14,676 bases of DNA from positions 1 to 14,676 of the forward strand of contig CAZEFK010000184.1 in NCBI GenBank assembly GCA_964511405.1, read 5' to 3'. The notes below the pieces were generated by a model. It worked only from the letters and a program-made list of their open reading frames with translations. It had not been told where the DNA came from and searched no databases. Of the stretch, positions 6,874 to 13,669 are shown one piece after another (position 1 is the first letter of the stretch; the number at the start of each line of letters is the position of its first letter). The position numbers were made by a program, and so were the translations under genes. The DNA comes from CAZEFK01 sp964511405. GTDB lineage: Bacteria; Pseudomonadota; Alphaproteobacteria; Elsterales; Elsteraceae.

Positions 6874-6927
6874 GGGCCGCATATGGGGCCAGAAGCCTCA
6901 CCAAGGGGCGGCTTGTGGCGCCCTTGG
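6868..6927. promoter_or_regulatory. Operator-like CACCAAGGG repeats in the aroK / small-protein divergent region
   Basis: CACCAAGGG occurs twice in direct orientation (6868-6876 and 6899-6907), with starts 31 bp apart, about three helical turns. The core returns inverted as CCCTTGG at 6921-6927. The first copy covers the proposed aroK -35 box. The second and the inverted copy can also fold as a seven-base-pair stem (6901-6907 with 6921-6927). No T-run follows on either strand, so a terminator is unlikely. This arrangement would suit a dimeric regulator binding one DNA face, but the binding protein is unknown and chance cannot be excluded. Confidence 0.35.
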
Positions 6928-7023
6928 GCCTTTGACACACTCCGCCCGCGACCCTGGCCGCCACACCGCCGCCACCTTGCCAGGGTCATATCGCGTCGGC
7001 ATCCTAAGTTTTCGGACAATGTC

Positions 7024-7164
7024 ATGAATCGGATCGTGCTGATCCTCGTCGGCATCGGAGCACTCATCGTCATCGGCGGCCTCGCGACCCTGGCCGTGTG
7101 GACCATTCCGGCCCCGTCCACAAAGGTCGAGAAAGTGATCCCCAATGATCGGTTCGCGCACTAG
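7024..7164 (+). CDS. 46-aa single-span membrane protein
   Basis: This tiny protein has one hydrophobic segment (residues 4-26, from IVLILVG through TLAVW) followed by a polar tail containing IPAPSTKVEKVIPNDRF. The sequence suggests an inner-membrane anchor with a short tail, most simply facing the periplasm. The IPAP...VEKVIP-DRF wording is familiar to me from short hypothetical proteins at similar loci in Rhodospirillales, but I know no function. Its last 20 bases (7145-7164) overlap the start of the following secreted-protein gene in another frame, so the two are probably translationally coupled. The ATG at 7024 has no convincing Shine-Dalgarno. It is the first gene of a rightward unit ending in xerD. 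Confidence 0.72.
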   Translation: MNRIVLILVGIGALIVIGGLATLAVWTIPAPSTKVEKVIPNDRFAH

Positions 7165-9058
7165 CTGCGCCGCCCCCGTCCTGCTATCCGTGCTGGTGCC
7201 TGTCCTGGCGCTGACCCTGGGGCCGGCCGCGGCACAGGCCCAGTCCCGGCAGCCGCTGCGGATCGCGCCCATCACCGAGCCGCTCGGCCCGGCGCCCGTG
7301 GCGCCAGCGACGCCCGCCCCAGCGGCCGGATCGGCCCCCGCGCCGGTGGAGGCACCGGTCGCCACCGCACCCGTCGCCACCGCACCCGGGCCCATCGTCG
7401 TCAGCCAGCCGCCGGGCGGCGGGCTGGTCGTGACCCAACCGGGCACGCAGCCGCAACTGCAGGTGGCGCCGGCTCCCCCGGCCACGGGGCCGCTGCCCGG
7501 CGCGGTCACGGTGGCGCCGCTTGCTCCGGTTTCGGCCGACGCCATCGGCTTGGCCGCCACGCCGGGCGAGCCGCTGGGGCAGCACCAATGGGCCGGCACG
7601 CCGCGCGGCTTGGTCGTTGCGCTGCTACAACGGCTGCCGGCCGGGCTGGCGTCGCCGACGGTGCGGGCGCTCGCGGTCCGGCTGCTGTCGGTGGCTGCCG
7701 ATCCGCCCGAGGGCCCCGCCGATCCGGCCCAGCCGCTCATCGCCCTCCGCGTCGACCGCCTCGCCGCACTCGGCGACCGCGCCACCCTGGGCGCCCTGCT
7801 AGCGCAGCTGCCCGATCGAAACGATGCCGAATCGATCGCACGCGTGCGCGTCGAGCAGCTCTTGCTGGCGGGTCGCACGGCCGATGGCTGCGCCGCAGTC
7901 AAGCAGCGGATCCAGCAGTTCACCGGTCCGTGGTGGCAGGCGGCCCAGATTGCCTGCCAGGTGGTCGCCGGCGACCTGCGCCAGGCCGCTCTGGGCGTGC
8001 AGCTGCTGAGCGAACGCGGCGCAGACGATCCGTTCCTCGCCGCCCTGGTCGACGCCGCCAACGGCGACAGCAGCGCCACCCTCAAGCCGCCCGCCACCCT
8101 GACCGTGCCGCACTATGTGCTGATGCGCGCCACCAAGCGCGACCTGCCGCTGGCGCTGATCCCGGCGCTGCCGCCGGCGATCGCCCGGGCGGTGGCCGGC
8201 GACACGGGACTGCCGCTGCTGGTGCGCGCCGCCGCTGCCGAGCGTGCGGCCCAGACGGGCGCGCTGGGCGGGCCCGAGCTGGGCGAGGCCTACGGCGCCC
8301 TGACCTTCCCGGCCGCCGACCTGCAGCCGGCCGCGGCCGGGCCGGTGCGCGTCGACGACACGGCGCGGGCCCGGGCCCTGGCGTTCCAGCAGGCCAGCCG
8401 GCAGACCGATTTCGACCAGCGCGGCGTGCTGGCGGCCGCAGCCCTGGCCGCGTCGCGGAGCGCCCGGCTGTACCTGCCGACCGCCCTGGCCTATCGGCCG
8501 CTGCTGCGCGACCTGCCGCCCAGTCCGGCCCTGCAGGATGCCGGCGCTCAAATCGGCCGCGCCCTGCTGGCCGCCGGCGAGGGCGACCTGGCGCTGCGCT
8601 GGCTGGAGGCCGGCCGGGCCGGGCCGCTGTGGCCGCTCTACCGGCTGGCGGCCGGGCGCCGGGCCGGGCCAATGAATCCGGCCGAGCTTGGCGCCTGGCT
8701 GGAGGCCGACCGGCGGCGCTCGCCGGACGGCGCCGCGGCGCGGGCGATCTTGGCGTTCTCGTTGTTCGATGCGCTGGGCGACCCGCCGCCGGCCGAGGCC
8801 TGGGCGCTGCTGGGCGATGCCTCGGCCAGCGCCAGCGGCCCGGAGCCGACGGCGCTGCTGGCCGAACTCAACGCCGCCGCCGACGGCGGCCGGACCGGCG
8901 AGGCCGTGGCCGTCATCGCCTTGCTGTTCGGCGATCGCCAGCCTGGGCTCGTCAGCGCCACGACGGCCGCGCAGGCGGTGCGCGCCTTGATCCGGCTCAA
9001 GCTGGGCGACGCGGCCCGCCGGCTGGCCTTCGAGACCGCGGTGACGGGCGGGCTGTGA
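7145..9058 (+). CDS. Secreted alanine-rich helical protein of unknown function
   Basis: This 637-aa protein begins with a clear signal peptide (residues 1-32: basic start, hydrophobic core LLSVLVPVLALTL, cleavage after AQA). A disordered Pro/Ala/Val/Thr-rich stretch (about 40-130) follows, including two tandem VATAP units. The rest (about 145-637) is almost entirely alanine- and leucine-rich helices, resembling a TPR/Sel1-like solenoid without a clear repeat consensus. Only two cysteines remain in the mature protein, C249 and C271, placed as if to form a disulfide between neighbouring helices. It is therefore probably periplasmic. Related low-complexity proteins have been auto-labelled antifreeze-like, which I consider misleading. 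The gene overlaps the 46-aa gene by 20 bases and overlaps xerD by four bases (GTGA), so it sits tightly in one operon. The function is not recognisable from sequence. Confidence 0.85.
   Translation: MIGSRTSCAAPVLLSVLVPVLALTLGPAAAQAQSRQPLRIAPITEPLGPAPVAPATPAPAAGSAPAPVEAPVATAPVATAPGPIVVSQPPGGGLVVTQPGTQPQLQVAPAPPATGPLPGAVTVAPLAPVSADAIGLAATPGEPLGQHQWAGTPRGLVVALLQRLPAGLASPTVRALAVRLLSVAADPPEGPADPAQPLIALRVDRLAALGDRATLGALLAQLPDRNDAESIARVRVEQLLLAGRTADGCAAVKQRIQQFTGPWWQAAQIACQVVAGDLRQAALGVQLLSERGADDPFLAALVDAANGDSSATLKPPATLTVPHYVLMRATKRDLPLALIPALPPAIARAVAGDTGLPLLVRAAAAERAAQTGALGGPELGEAYGALTFPAADLQPAAAGPVRVDDTARARALAFQQASRQTDFDQRGVLAAAALAASRSARLYLPTALAYRPLLRDLPPSPALQDAGAQIGRALLAAGEGDLALRWLEAGRAGPLWPLYRLAAGRRAGPMNPAELGAWLEADRRRSPDGAAARAILAFSLFDALGDPPPAEAWALLGDASASASGPEPTALLAELNAAADGGRTGEAVAVIALLFGDRQPGLVSATTAAQAVRALIRLKLGDAARRLAFETAVTGGL
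7358..7387 (+). repeat. Tandem 15-bp repeat, two copies, in the Pro/Ala linker
   Basis: GTCGCCACCGCACCC occurs twice back to back (7358-7372 and 7373-7387), coding for VATAP-VATAP in the disordered linker of the secreted protein. The copies are identical in DNA, which suggests recent slippage duplication, and the unit keeps the reading frame. Confidence 0.75.
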
Positions 9059-9969
9059 CCCGGGCCCGCCTCGACCCGTTTCTGGAGATGATGGCGGTCG
9101 AGCGCGGGGCCAGCCGCAATACGCTGGCCGCCTACCGGCGCGACCTGGCCGACGCCGCCGCCTTCGCCGCCGCCCGCCAGGTGCCGCTCGAGGCGGCCGA
9201 CACCCTGCTCCTGCGCGCCTATCTCGCGCAGCTGAGCGCCGCCGGCTACAGCGCCCGCACGCTCGCCCGCCGGCTCTCGGCCCTGCGCCAATATTTCGGG
9301 TTTCTCTACGCCGAGGCGGCCCGTCCGGACGACCCGTCGCTGGCGCTGGACGGGCCGCGGCTGGGCCGCCCCTTGCCCAAGGGCATGGCCGAAACGGCCG
9401 TGGACCGGCTGATCCAGGCCGCCGCCGGCCGGCCCGCCCCGGACGGGCCGCGGTTGGTGCTGTGGCTGGAGCTGCTCTACGGCTCGGGCCTGCGGGTCTC
9501 GGAGCTGACCCAGCTGCCGCTGTCGGCGCTCGGGCGCGATGCCCGGGCCCTGGTGGTGCGGGGCAAGGGCGACAAGGAGCGGCTGGTACCGCTGACCGAG
9601 CCGGCCATGGCCGCCGCGCGCTGCTATCTGGCGGTCCGGCCCGGCTTCCTGGCCGAGGGCCAGGCGTCGCGCTTTCTGTTTCCGGTCAAGGGCCGGCCCG
9701 GACCGGTCGGCCGCGACCGGGTGTGGCAGTCATTGAAACAGCTGGCCGTGGACGCCGGCCTGGACCCGCAGGCGGTATCGCCGCATGCGCTGCGCCATGC
9801 GTTCGCGACCCACCTGATCGAGGGCGGCGCCGACCTGCGCTCGGTGCAGCAGCTCCTGGGCCACGCCGATATCGCGACCACCCAGATCTACACCCATGTC
9901 GCCGCGCCCCGCCTGACCGCGGTGGTGGCGAATCATCACCCACTGGCGGCGCTGAAGCCGCGCGGTTGA
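9055..9969 (+). CDS. xerD: Site-specific tyrosine recombinase XerD
   Basis: XerD works with XerC at dif to resolve chromosome dimers at the division septum under FtsK control. The 304-aa product has a SAM-like N-terminal core-binding domain (about 1-100) and a C-terminal catalytic domain with the full tyrosine-recombinase set. These residues are R147 (YGSGLRVSEL), K171 (RGKGDKERL), H244 and R247 (HALRHAFATH), H270 (LLGHADI) and Y279 (TTQIYTHV). The numbering is almost identical to E. coli XerD. I call XerD rather than XerC from this match and from the neighbourhood of aroK and accA, where alphaproteobacterial xerD often lies. The GTG start at 9055 overlaps the upstream TGA by four bases, so translation is coupled to the secreted-protein gene. 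XerC cannot be strictly excluded. Confidence 0.9.
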   Translation: MTRARLDPFLEMMAVERGASRNTLAAYRRDLADAAAFAAARQVPLEAADTLLLRAYLAQLSAAGYSARTLARRLSALRQYFGFLYAEAARPDDPSLALDGPRLGRPLPKGMAETAVDRLIQAAAGRPAPDGPRLVLWLELLYGSGLRVSELTQLPLSALGRDARALVVRGKGDKERLVPLTEPAMAAARCYLAVRPGFLAEGQASRFLFPVKGRPGPVGRDRVWQSLKQLAVDAGLDPQAVSPHALRHAFATHLIEGGADLRSVQQLLGHADIATTQIYTHVAAPRLTAVVANHHPLAALKPRG

Positions 9970-10140
9970 GACAGGCTTCGCGAGACGTGGCGCCGAGCGT
10001 TGCTTGAACGGCCACGGCCTTCGCCTCACCCGCCGTGAACGAAGATTCCCGGATCCTTCCGACGACGGGGCCGCAGGGGATCGATTGACTTTTCGCGATC
10101 CCGGTTCCAGGGTGCGCCGCTTGTCCCCGCGATGGTGATG

Positions 10141-11094
10141 ATGCGAACCTTCCTGGATTTCGAGAAGCCGATCGCCGAGCTTGAGGCGAAGATCGAAGAG
10201 CTGCGGCACATGACCGCCTCGGACGGCCTGAACATCGCCGACGAGGTCGCGCGGCTTCAGGCCAAGGCCGACCGGCTGCTGCGCCAGACCTACGCCAAGC
10301 TGACCGCGTGGCAGCGGGTCCTGGTGGCGCGGCACCCCGACCGTCCGCACGGCCTGGACTACATCCAGGGGCTGATCGAGGATTTCACGCCGCTGGCCGG
10401 TGACCGGTCCTTCGGCGAGGACCGCGCCATCATCGGCGGCCTCGGCCGCTTCCGGGGCCAGGGCGTGGTGGTGCTGGCCCATGAGAAGGGCAAGGACATG
10501 GCCAGCCGGGTCCGCCACAATTTCGGCATGGCCCGGCCCGAGGGCTACCGCAAGGCCCGCCGGCTGATGGAGCTGGCCGACCGCTTTCGCCTGCCGGTCC
10601 TGACTCTGGTCGACACCGCCGGCGCCTATCCCGGCGTCGATGCCGAGGCCCGCGGCCAAGCCGAGGCGATCGCGCGGGCGATCGAGACCTGCCTGTCGAT
10701 CCGGGTGCCCCTGGTCTGCTGCATCATCGGCGAGGGCGGCTCGGGCGGGGCCGTGGCGATCGCCGCCGGCAACGAAGTGCTGATGCTGGAGCACTCGGTC
10801 TATTCGGTGATCACCCCCGAGGGCTGCGCCTCGATCCTGTGGCGCTCGGCCGACCATGCGGCCGACGCCGCCGAGGCGCTGCGCCTGACCGCATCGGACC
10901 TACAGAAGCTGGGTGTGATCGACCGGATCCTGGCCGAGCCGGTCGGCGGCGCCCACCGCGACCCGGCCACCGTCGTCGCCGCTGTCGGCGATGCCCTCGC
11001 GGATGCCCTGTCGCGGCTGGCCGGCCAATCGCCCGACGACCTCCTGGCGGCCCGCCGGACCAAGTATCTCGACATGGGCCAGCACGGGCTGTAG
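10141..11094 (+). CDS. accA: Acetyl-CoA carboxylase carboxyltransferase subunit alpha
   Basis: AccA is the alpha subunit of the acetyl-CoA carboxylase carboxyltransferase. With AccD it transfers the carboxyl group from biotin to acetyl-CoA, making malonyl-CoA for fatty-acid synthesis. The 317-aa product shows the N-terminal coiled helix (FLDFEKPIAELEAKIEEL, residues 4-21), the crotonase-like core with GKDMASRVRHNFGM (117-130), LVDTAGAYPG (156-165), the GEGGSGGA oxyanion loop (197-204) and TPEGCASILW (225-234). Length is standard (E. coli 319). The start is ambiguous: ATG 10132, GTG 10135, ATG 10138 and ATG 10141 are consecutive in-frame candidates. I chose 10141 because family members begin directly with a short Met-x-x-Phe-Leu-Asp-Phe. 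No clear Shine-Dalgarno or promoter is visible in the 171 bp after xerD. Confidence 0.96.
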   Translation: MRTFLDFEKPIAELEAKIEELRHMTASDGLNIADEVARLQAKADRLLRQTYAKLTAWQRVLVARHPDRPHGLDYIQGLIEDFTPLAGDRSFGEDRAIIGGLGRFRGQGVVVLAHEKGKDMASRVRHNFGMARPEGYRKARRLMELADRFRLPVLTLVDTAGAYPGVDAEARGQAEAIARAIETCLSIRVPLVCCIIGEGGSGGAVAIAAGNEVLMLEHSVYSVITPEGCASILWRSADHAADAAEALRLTASDLQKLGVIDRILAEPVGGAHRDPATVVAAVGDALADALSRLAGQSPDDLLAARRTKYLDMGQHGL

Positions 11095-11098
11095 CGGC

Positions 11099-12325
11099 TC
11101 ACGCGACCGCCTGTCCGGCGCGCCCGGGCGGGCCGAAGCCCAGGGTCAGCCCGATCCCTGTCGCGAGCACGGCGGCAATCAGGGCGAACATCGTGACCGG
11201 CCCGGCGGCGTGCAGCAGCGGCAGCAGGGCAAGCGGCGTCAGCGCCGATCCGACCCGGTTGGCCGCCCAGGCCGCCGACAGCGTGCGGGCCCGGACCGCG
11301 GTCGGCGCCAGCTCGGCGGCGTAGATCCCTTGAACGCCCGTATAGATCGCGCCGAACAGGTTGAAGGCGACCGCGGCCCCGATCACCCAGATGGCACCGA
11401 CGCTCACGGCCAGGGTCAAGCCGGCGGCGGCCATTGCGGCGGAGCAGCCGACCAGCGCCGGCCGGCGCCCGATCCGGTCGGCCGCGGTGGCGGCGGCCAG
11501 CATCCCGGCCACGCCCCCGAAAGTGCCGATCCCCAGATAGAGCAGCGAGTCGGCCACCGACATGCCCTTCTGGATCAGCACGACGCCGCTCAGCACCGCA
11601 AAGCCGGTGGTCGCCCACGGGGTCAGGAAATAGAGCGTGCACAGCAACAGCCGTGGCGGCCGGGCGCCGGCGGCGAGCGAGGCGGCCGGCCGGCCACGCG
11701 CCGCCAGCCAGCGGGCGGATTCCGGCAGCGCCCAGGCGAACGGGACGATCGCCAGGGCAGCACCGCCGCCCGCCAGCAAGGCGCAGCGCCAGCCCGCCAG
11801 GCCGAGCGGCTCGGCCGCCCCCAGCCACCGGAGCAGCAGCAAGGCGGCCGGTTGCCCGAGCCCCGCCACGGCGATGGTCGTCAGGATCCCCCGGCCGCGC
11901 TGCCCGGCCGGCAGGATGTCGGTCAGGTAGCTCACGACCAGCGGCGGATAGCCGCCCAACGCCAGGCCCGACAGTGCCCGGCATAGCGTCAGCGACGCAG
12001 CGTCCGGGCTGGCGGCGCCAAGCAAGGAGGACAGCGCCAGGACCGCCAGCGTCGCCGCCAGCAGCATCCGGCGTCCGAACCGGTCGGCCAGCCACCCGGT
12101 CAGCGGCGCCCCGACGATGGCGCCGATGAAGGGCGCAGCCAGGAGCCAGTCGAGCGCCCCCCAGCCGACGGCATGGGGCGGCGCCGAGAACACTGCGGAC
12201 AGGCCGTTGCTCAGGGCTGCCTCATAGACATCGCAGGCGAACCCCGCGGTGCAGACCGCGATCGCCAGGTGGTCGAGACCGGCGCTCGGCGTCTGCCGTG
12301 GCGCCGAGACCGCGTCAGCGGGCAT
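11099..12325 (-). CDS. MFS transporter (sugar/aromatic-acid porter-like)
   Basis: This 408-aa inner-membrane protein has about twelve hydrophobic segments and the major facilitator signatures. Motif A is GWLADRFGRR (77-86) after the second span, and its echo ADRIGRR (282-288) lies in the second half. PESARWL (201-207) occurs at the end of the sixth span, and APTAVRARTLS (340-350) is like the sugar-porter / aromatic acid:H+ symporter group. An aspartate in the first span (D32, in FACDVYEA) could take part in proton coupling. The central loop is short, making the protein smaller than most sugar porters. Substrate cannot be read from sequence. The ATG at 12325 has a GAGGT Shine-Dalgarno at 12333-12329. 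The gene is divergent from a LuxR-type regulator gene, which may control it, and its stop lies four bases past the stop of convergent accA. Confidence 0.88.
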   Translation of the reverse strand: MPADAVSAPRQTPSAGLDHLAIAVCTAGFACDVYEAALSNGLSAVFSAPPHAVGWGALDWLLAAPFIGAIVGAPLTGWLADRFGRRMLLAATLAVLALSSLLGAASPDAASLTLCRALSGLALGGYPPLVVSYLTDILPAGQRGRGILTTIAVAGLGQPAALLLLRWLGAAEPLGLAGWRCALLAGGGAALAIVPFAWALPESARWLAARGRPAASLAAGARPPRLLLCTLYFLTPWATTGFAVLSGVVLIQKGMSVADSLLYLGIGTFGGVAGMLAAATAADRIGRRPALVGCSAAMAAAGLTLAVSVGAIWVIGAAVAFNLFGAIYTGVQGIYAAELAPTAVRARTLSAAWAANRVGSALTPLALLPLLHAAGPVTMFALIAAVLATGIGLTLGFGPPGRAGQAVA

Positions 12326-12375
12326 GGCACCTCGCGGATGTCGGCGTCCGCGATGGTCGCTGCGCTCTGGTCACC

Positions 12376-12405
12376 ATAATGATGCTGACGTATGCACGGC
12401 GTCAT
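12376..12405 (-). promoter_or_regulatory. Candidate promoter of the MFS transporter gene
   Basis: On the minus strand ATGACG (12405-12400) and CATTAT (12381-12376), 18 bases apart, make a plausible -35/-10 pair in the only AT-richer patch of the intergenic region. The predicted start is near 12369, leaving a leader of about 44 bases that includes the GAGGT ribosome site. The plus strand of the same patch reads CATAAT (12375-12380), a possible -10 for the divergent regulator gene, but with no good -35. Confidence 0.35.
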
Positions 12406-12409
12406 GATC
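12381..12409. promoter_or_regulatory. Dyad operator candidate between the MFS and LuxR-type genes
   Basis: A 29-bp interrupted palindrome reads GATGCTGACG (12381-12390), nine bases, CGTCATGATC (12400-12409). The half-sites agree at eight of ten positions, with a perfect TGACG/CGTCA core. It lies in the 142-bp divergent intergenic region and covers the proposed -35 and spacer of the MFS promoter, as expected for a dimeric regulator. The adjacent LuxR-type protein is the obvious candidate ligand, but that is inference. Confidence 0.4.
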
Positions 12410-12467
12410 CCGGGCAACGGTCGGGAGACGGGTCGTTGGGGCAATTGTCGACGATCGGGACTGATCG

Positions 12468-13640
12468 ATGAGCGGTGGCGCGATCACACCGATCCTGCTG
12501 TCTAGGCTGGTCGGCCTCATTTACGAGTCCGTCGCCGACCCGCGGGCCTGGGAGGATTTTGTCGCCGCGTTGCACGCATCGGGCAGCGGCGGCCAAGTGT
12601 CCTTCTTCATGCACGGGCACGGCCCGGGGCCAACGGTGGTCGCCCAGGCCGGCTGGGACGAGGGCGACCTCGCCGCCTACCGCGCCTACTACGCCCGCAT
12701 CAGCCCATATGTGCAGCACGCGCACCTCGGGCCCCTGCGGCAGCCGGTCGTGGGCAAACGGGTTCTGCATGAGATCGGCTACGACCTGGAGCGCAGCGCG
12801 TACTACAACGAATTCGTCCTCGAGCGGCGGCTCGGCACCGTCGGCAGTGCCCTGGTCCTGGAGCGCCGGGGCAACGCCTTCGCGGCGCTGAGCCATGTCC
12901 ACGACGACGCCAATCCCGCCCGGCTCGATCGGCAGCTTTCCCTGCAGGCCCTCCTGATGCCGCATTTGGTGCGCGCGATCGAGCTGCAGCGGTTGCTCGC
13001 CGACGCCCGGGACGGCCGCGCGGCGCTGACCGGCGTGCTGGACCGTCTGGCCCTGCCGATTCTGACGTTCGACGCGCAAGGCTGCCTGGAACTGGCCAAC
13101 GACAGCGCCCAGGCCCTATTGCAGCGGCGCGATGGGCTCGGCCTCGACCTCCGGGGCCGGCCGGTGGGCGCCGATACCGAGACCACGGCCCGCCTGAACC
13201 GGGCGATCGCCGGCGCCGTGCGGCGTGGGGCCGCCAGCGCGCCACCGCCCGAGGGCGCCCGGGTGCCGTTGCCGCGCCAGCCGCCGAGCCCGCCCCTGGT
13301 CGCGCTGGTGGCGCCCTTGCCCGAGGGCGGGGCCGGGACCAAGCTCGGTGCAACCGGACGGTGCCGCGCCCTGATGGTGGTCGGCGGCGCCGAGCGGACC
13401 GATCAGGAGGCGATCGACGCCTTCGCCCGCCGCCACGGCCTCACGCCGGCCGAGGCGCGGCTCGCCGGCGCACTCAGCCACGGCCTATCCGTTCAGGCTG
13501 CGGCCGACCGGCTCGGGATCACGGTCGGCACCGCCCGGGTGCGGCTGAAGACCGTGTTCCAGAAGGCCGGATGCAGCCGACAAGCGGAACTGGTCCGGCT
13601 GATCCTGCGCGAGGCGCCCCTGCAGCTCGTCGGCGGCTAA
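12468..13640 (+). CDS. LuxR-type HTH transcriptional regulator with PAS-like region
   Basis: This 390-aa protein is a solo regulator. The C-terminus (about 322-382) is a LuxR/GerE-type helix-turn-helix: LTPAEARLAGALSHGLS, AAADRLGITVGTARVRLKTV, then FQKAGCSRQAELVRLIL. The N-terminal 180 residues are not a response-regulator receiver and do not show the Trp/Tyr/Asp pattern of acyl-homoserine-lactone domains. Residues about 185-285 (LPILTFDAQGCLELANDSAQALL) read like a degenerate PAS domain, so small-molecule sensing is possible, ligand unknown. No transmembrane segment is evident. The ATG at 12468 has GGGA seven bases upstream. The gene is divergent from the MFS transporter gene with a dyad between them, so regulation of that transporter is a reasonable guess. 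Its stop lies 16 bp from the stop of secA on the opposite strand. Confidence 0.87.
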   Translation: MSGGAITPILLSRLVGLIYESVADPRAWEDFVAALHASGSGGQVSFFMHGHGPGPTVVAQAGWDEGDLAAYRAYYARISPYVQHAHLGPLRQPVVGKRVLHEIGYDLERSAYYNEFVLERRLGTVGSALVLERRGNAFAALSHVHDDANPARLDRQLSLQALLMPHLVRAIELQRLLADARDGRAALTGVLDRLALPILTFDAQGCLELANDSAQALLQRRDGLGLDLRGRPVGADTETTARLNRAIAGAVRRGAASAPPPEGARVPLPRQPPSPPLVALVAPLPEGGAGTKLGATGRCRALMVVGGAERTDQEAIDAFARRHGLTPAEARLAGALSHGLSVQAAADRLGITVGTARVRLKTVFQKAGCSRQAELVRLILREAPLQLVGG

Positions 13641-13648
13641 AACCCTCT

Positions 13649-13669
13649 CGGCCAGATCAGATCTGGCCG
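13649..13669 (-). terminator. Hairpin overlapping the secA stop codon, terminator candidate
   Basis: A perfect nine-base-pair stem, CGGCCAGAT (13649-13657) and ATCTGGCCG (13661-13669), closes a three-base loop. The secA stop codon (13659-13657) lies inside it. On the minus strand the stem is followed by AGAGGG and then TTTT, so it could end secA transcription, although the T-run is short and offset. Seen from the plus strand it sits just past the LuxR-type gene but has no T-run, so it may only act as an mRNA 3' boundary there. Confidence 0.5.

Noticed and set aside
6223..6882. A 220-codon N-terminal extension in the aroB frame running through aroK
   Set aside because: The extension is Arg/Gly-rich nonsense across the real shikimate kinase frame. 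AroB has a normal family start at 6222 with ATGA coupling.
6932..6937. Perfect TTGACA upstream of the 46-aa gene
   Set aside because: The hexamer at the right distance (6955-6960) is TGGCCG, nothing like a -10 box, so a promoter is not supported by this box alone.
6837..7145. N-terminal extension of aroK up to about 7145
   Set aside because: It would cross the divergent control region and overlap the 46-aa gene antisense. The GTG at 6836 with its promoter gives a normal-length protein.
7588..9054. Open frame upstream of and continuous with xerD (about 489 codons)
   Set aside because: It is an out-of-frame reading of the secreted-protein gene, extremely rich in Arg, Ala and Gly. XerD numbering and the GTGA overlap fix the start at 9055.
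10077..10102. GGGATCG-N12-CGATCCC inverted repeat with TTGACT in the loop, upstream of accA
   Set aside because: Seven-base inverted repeats with such a loop are expected many times by chance in 14 kb. TTGACT has no acceptable -10 at 16-18 bases, so I do not call a promoter or operator.
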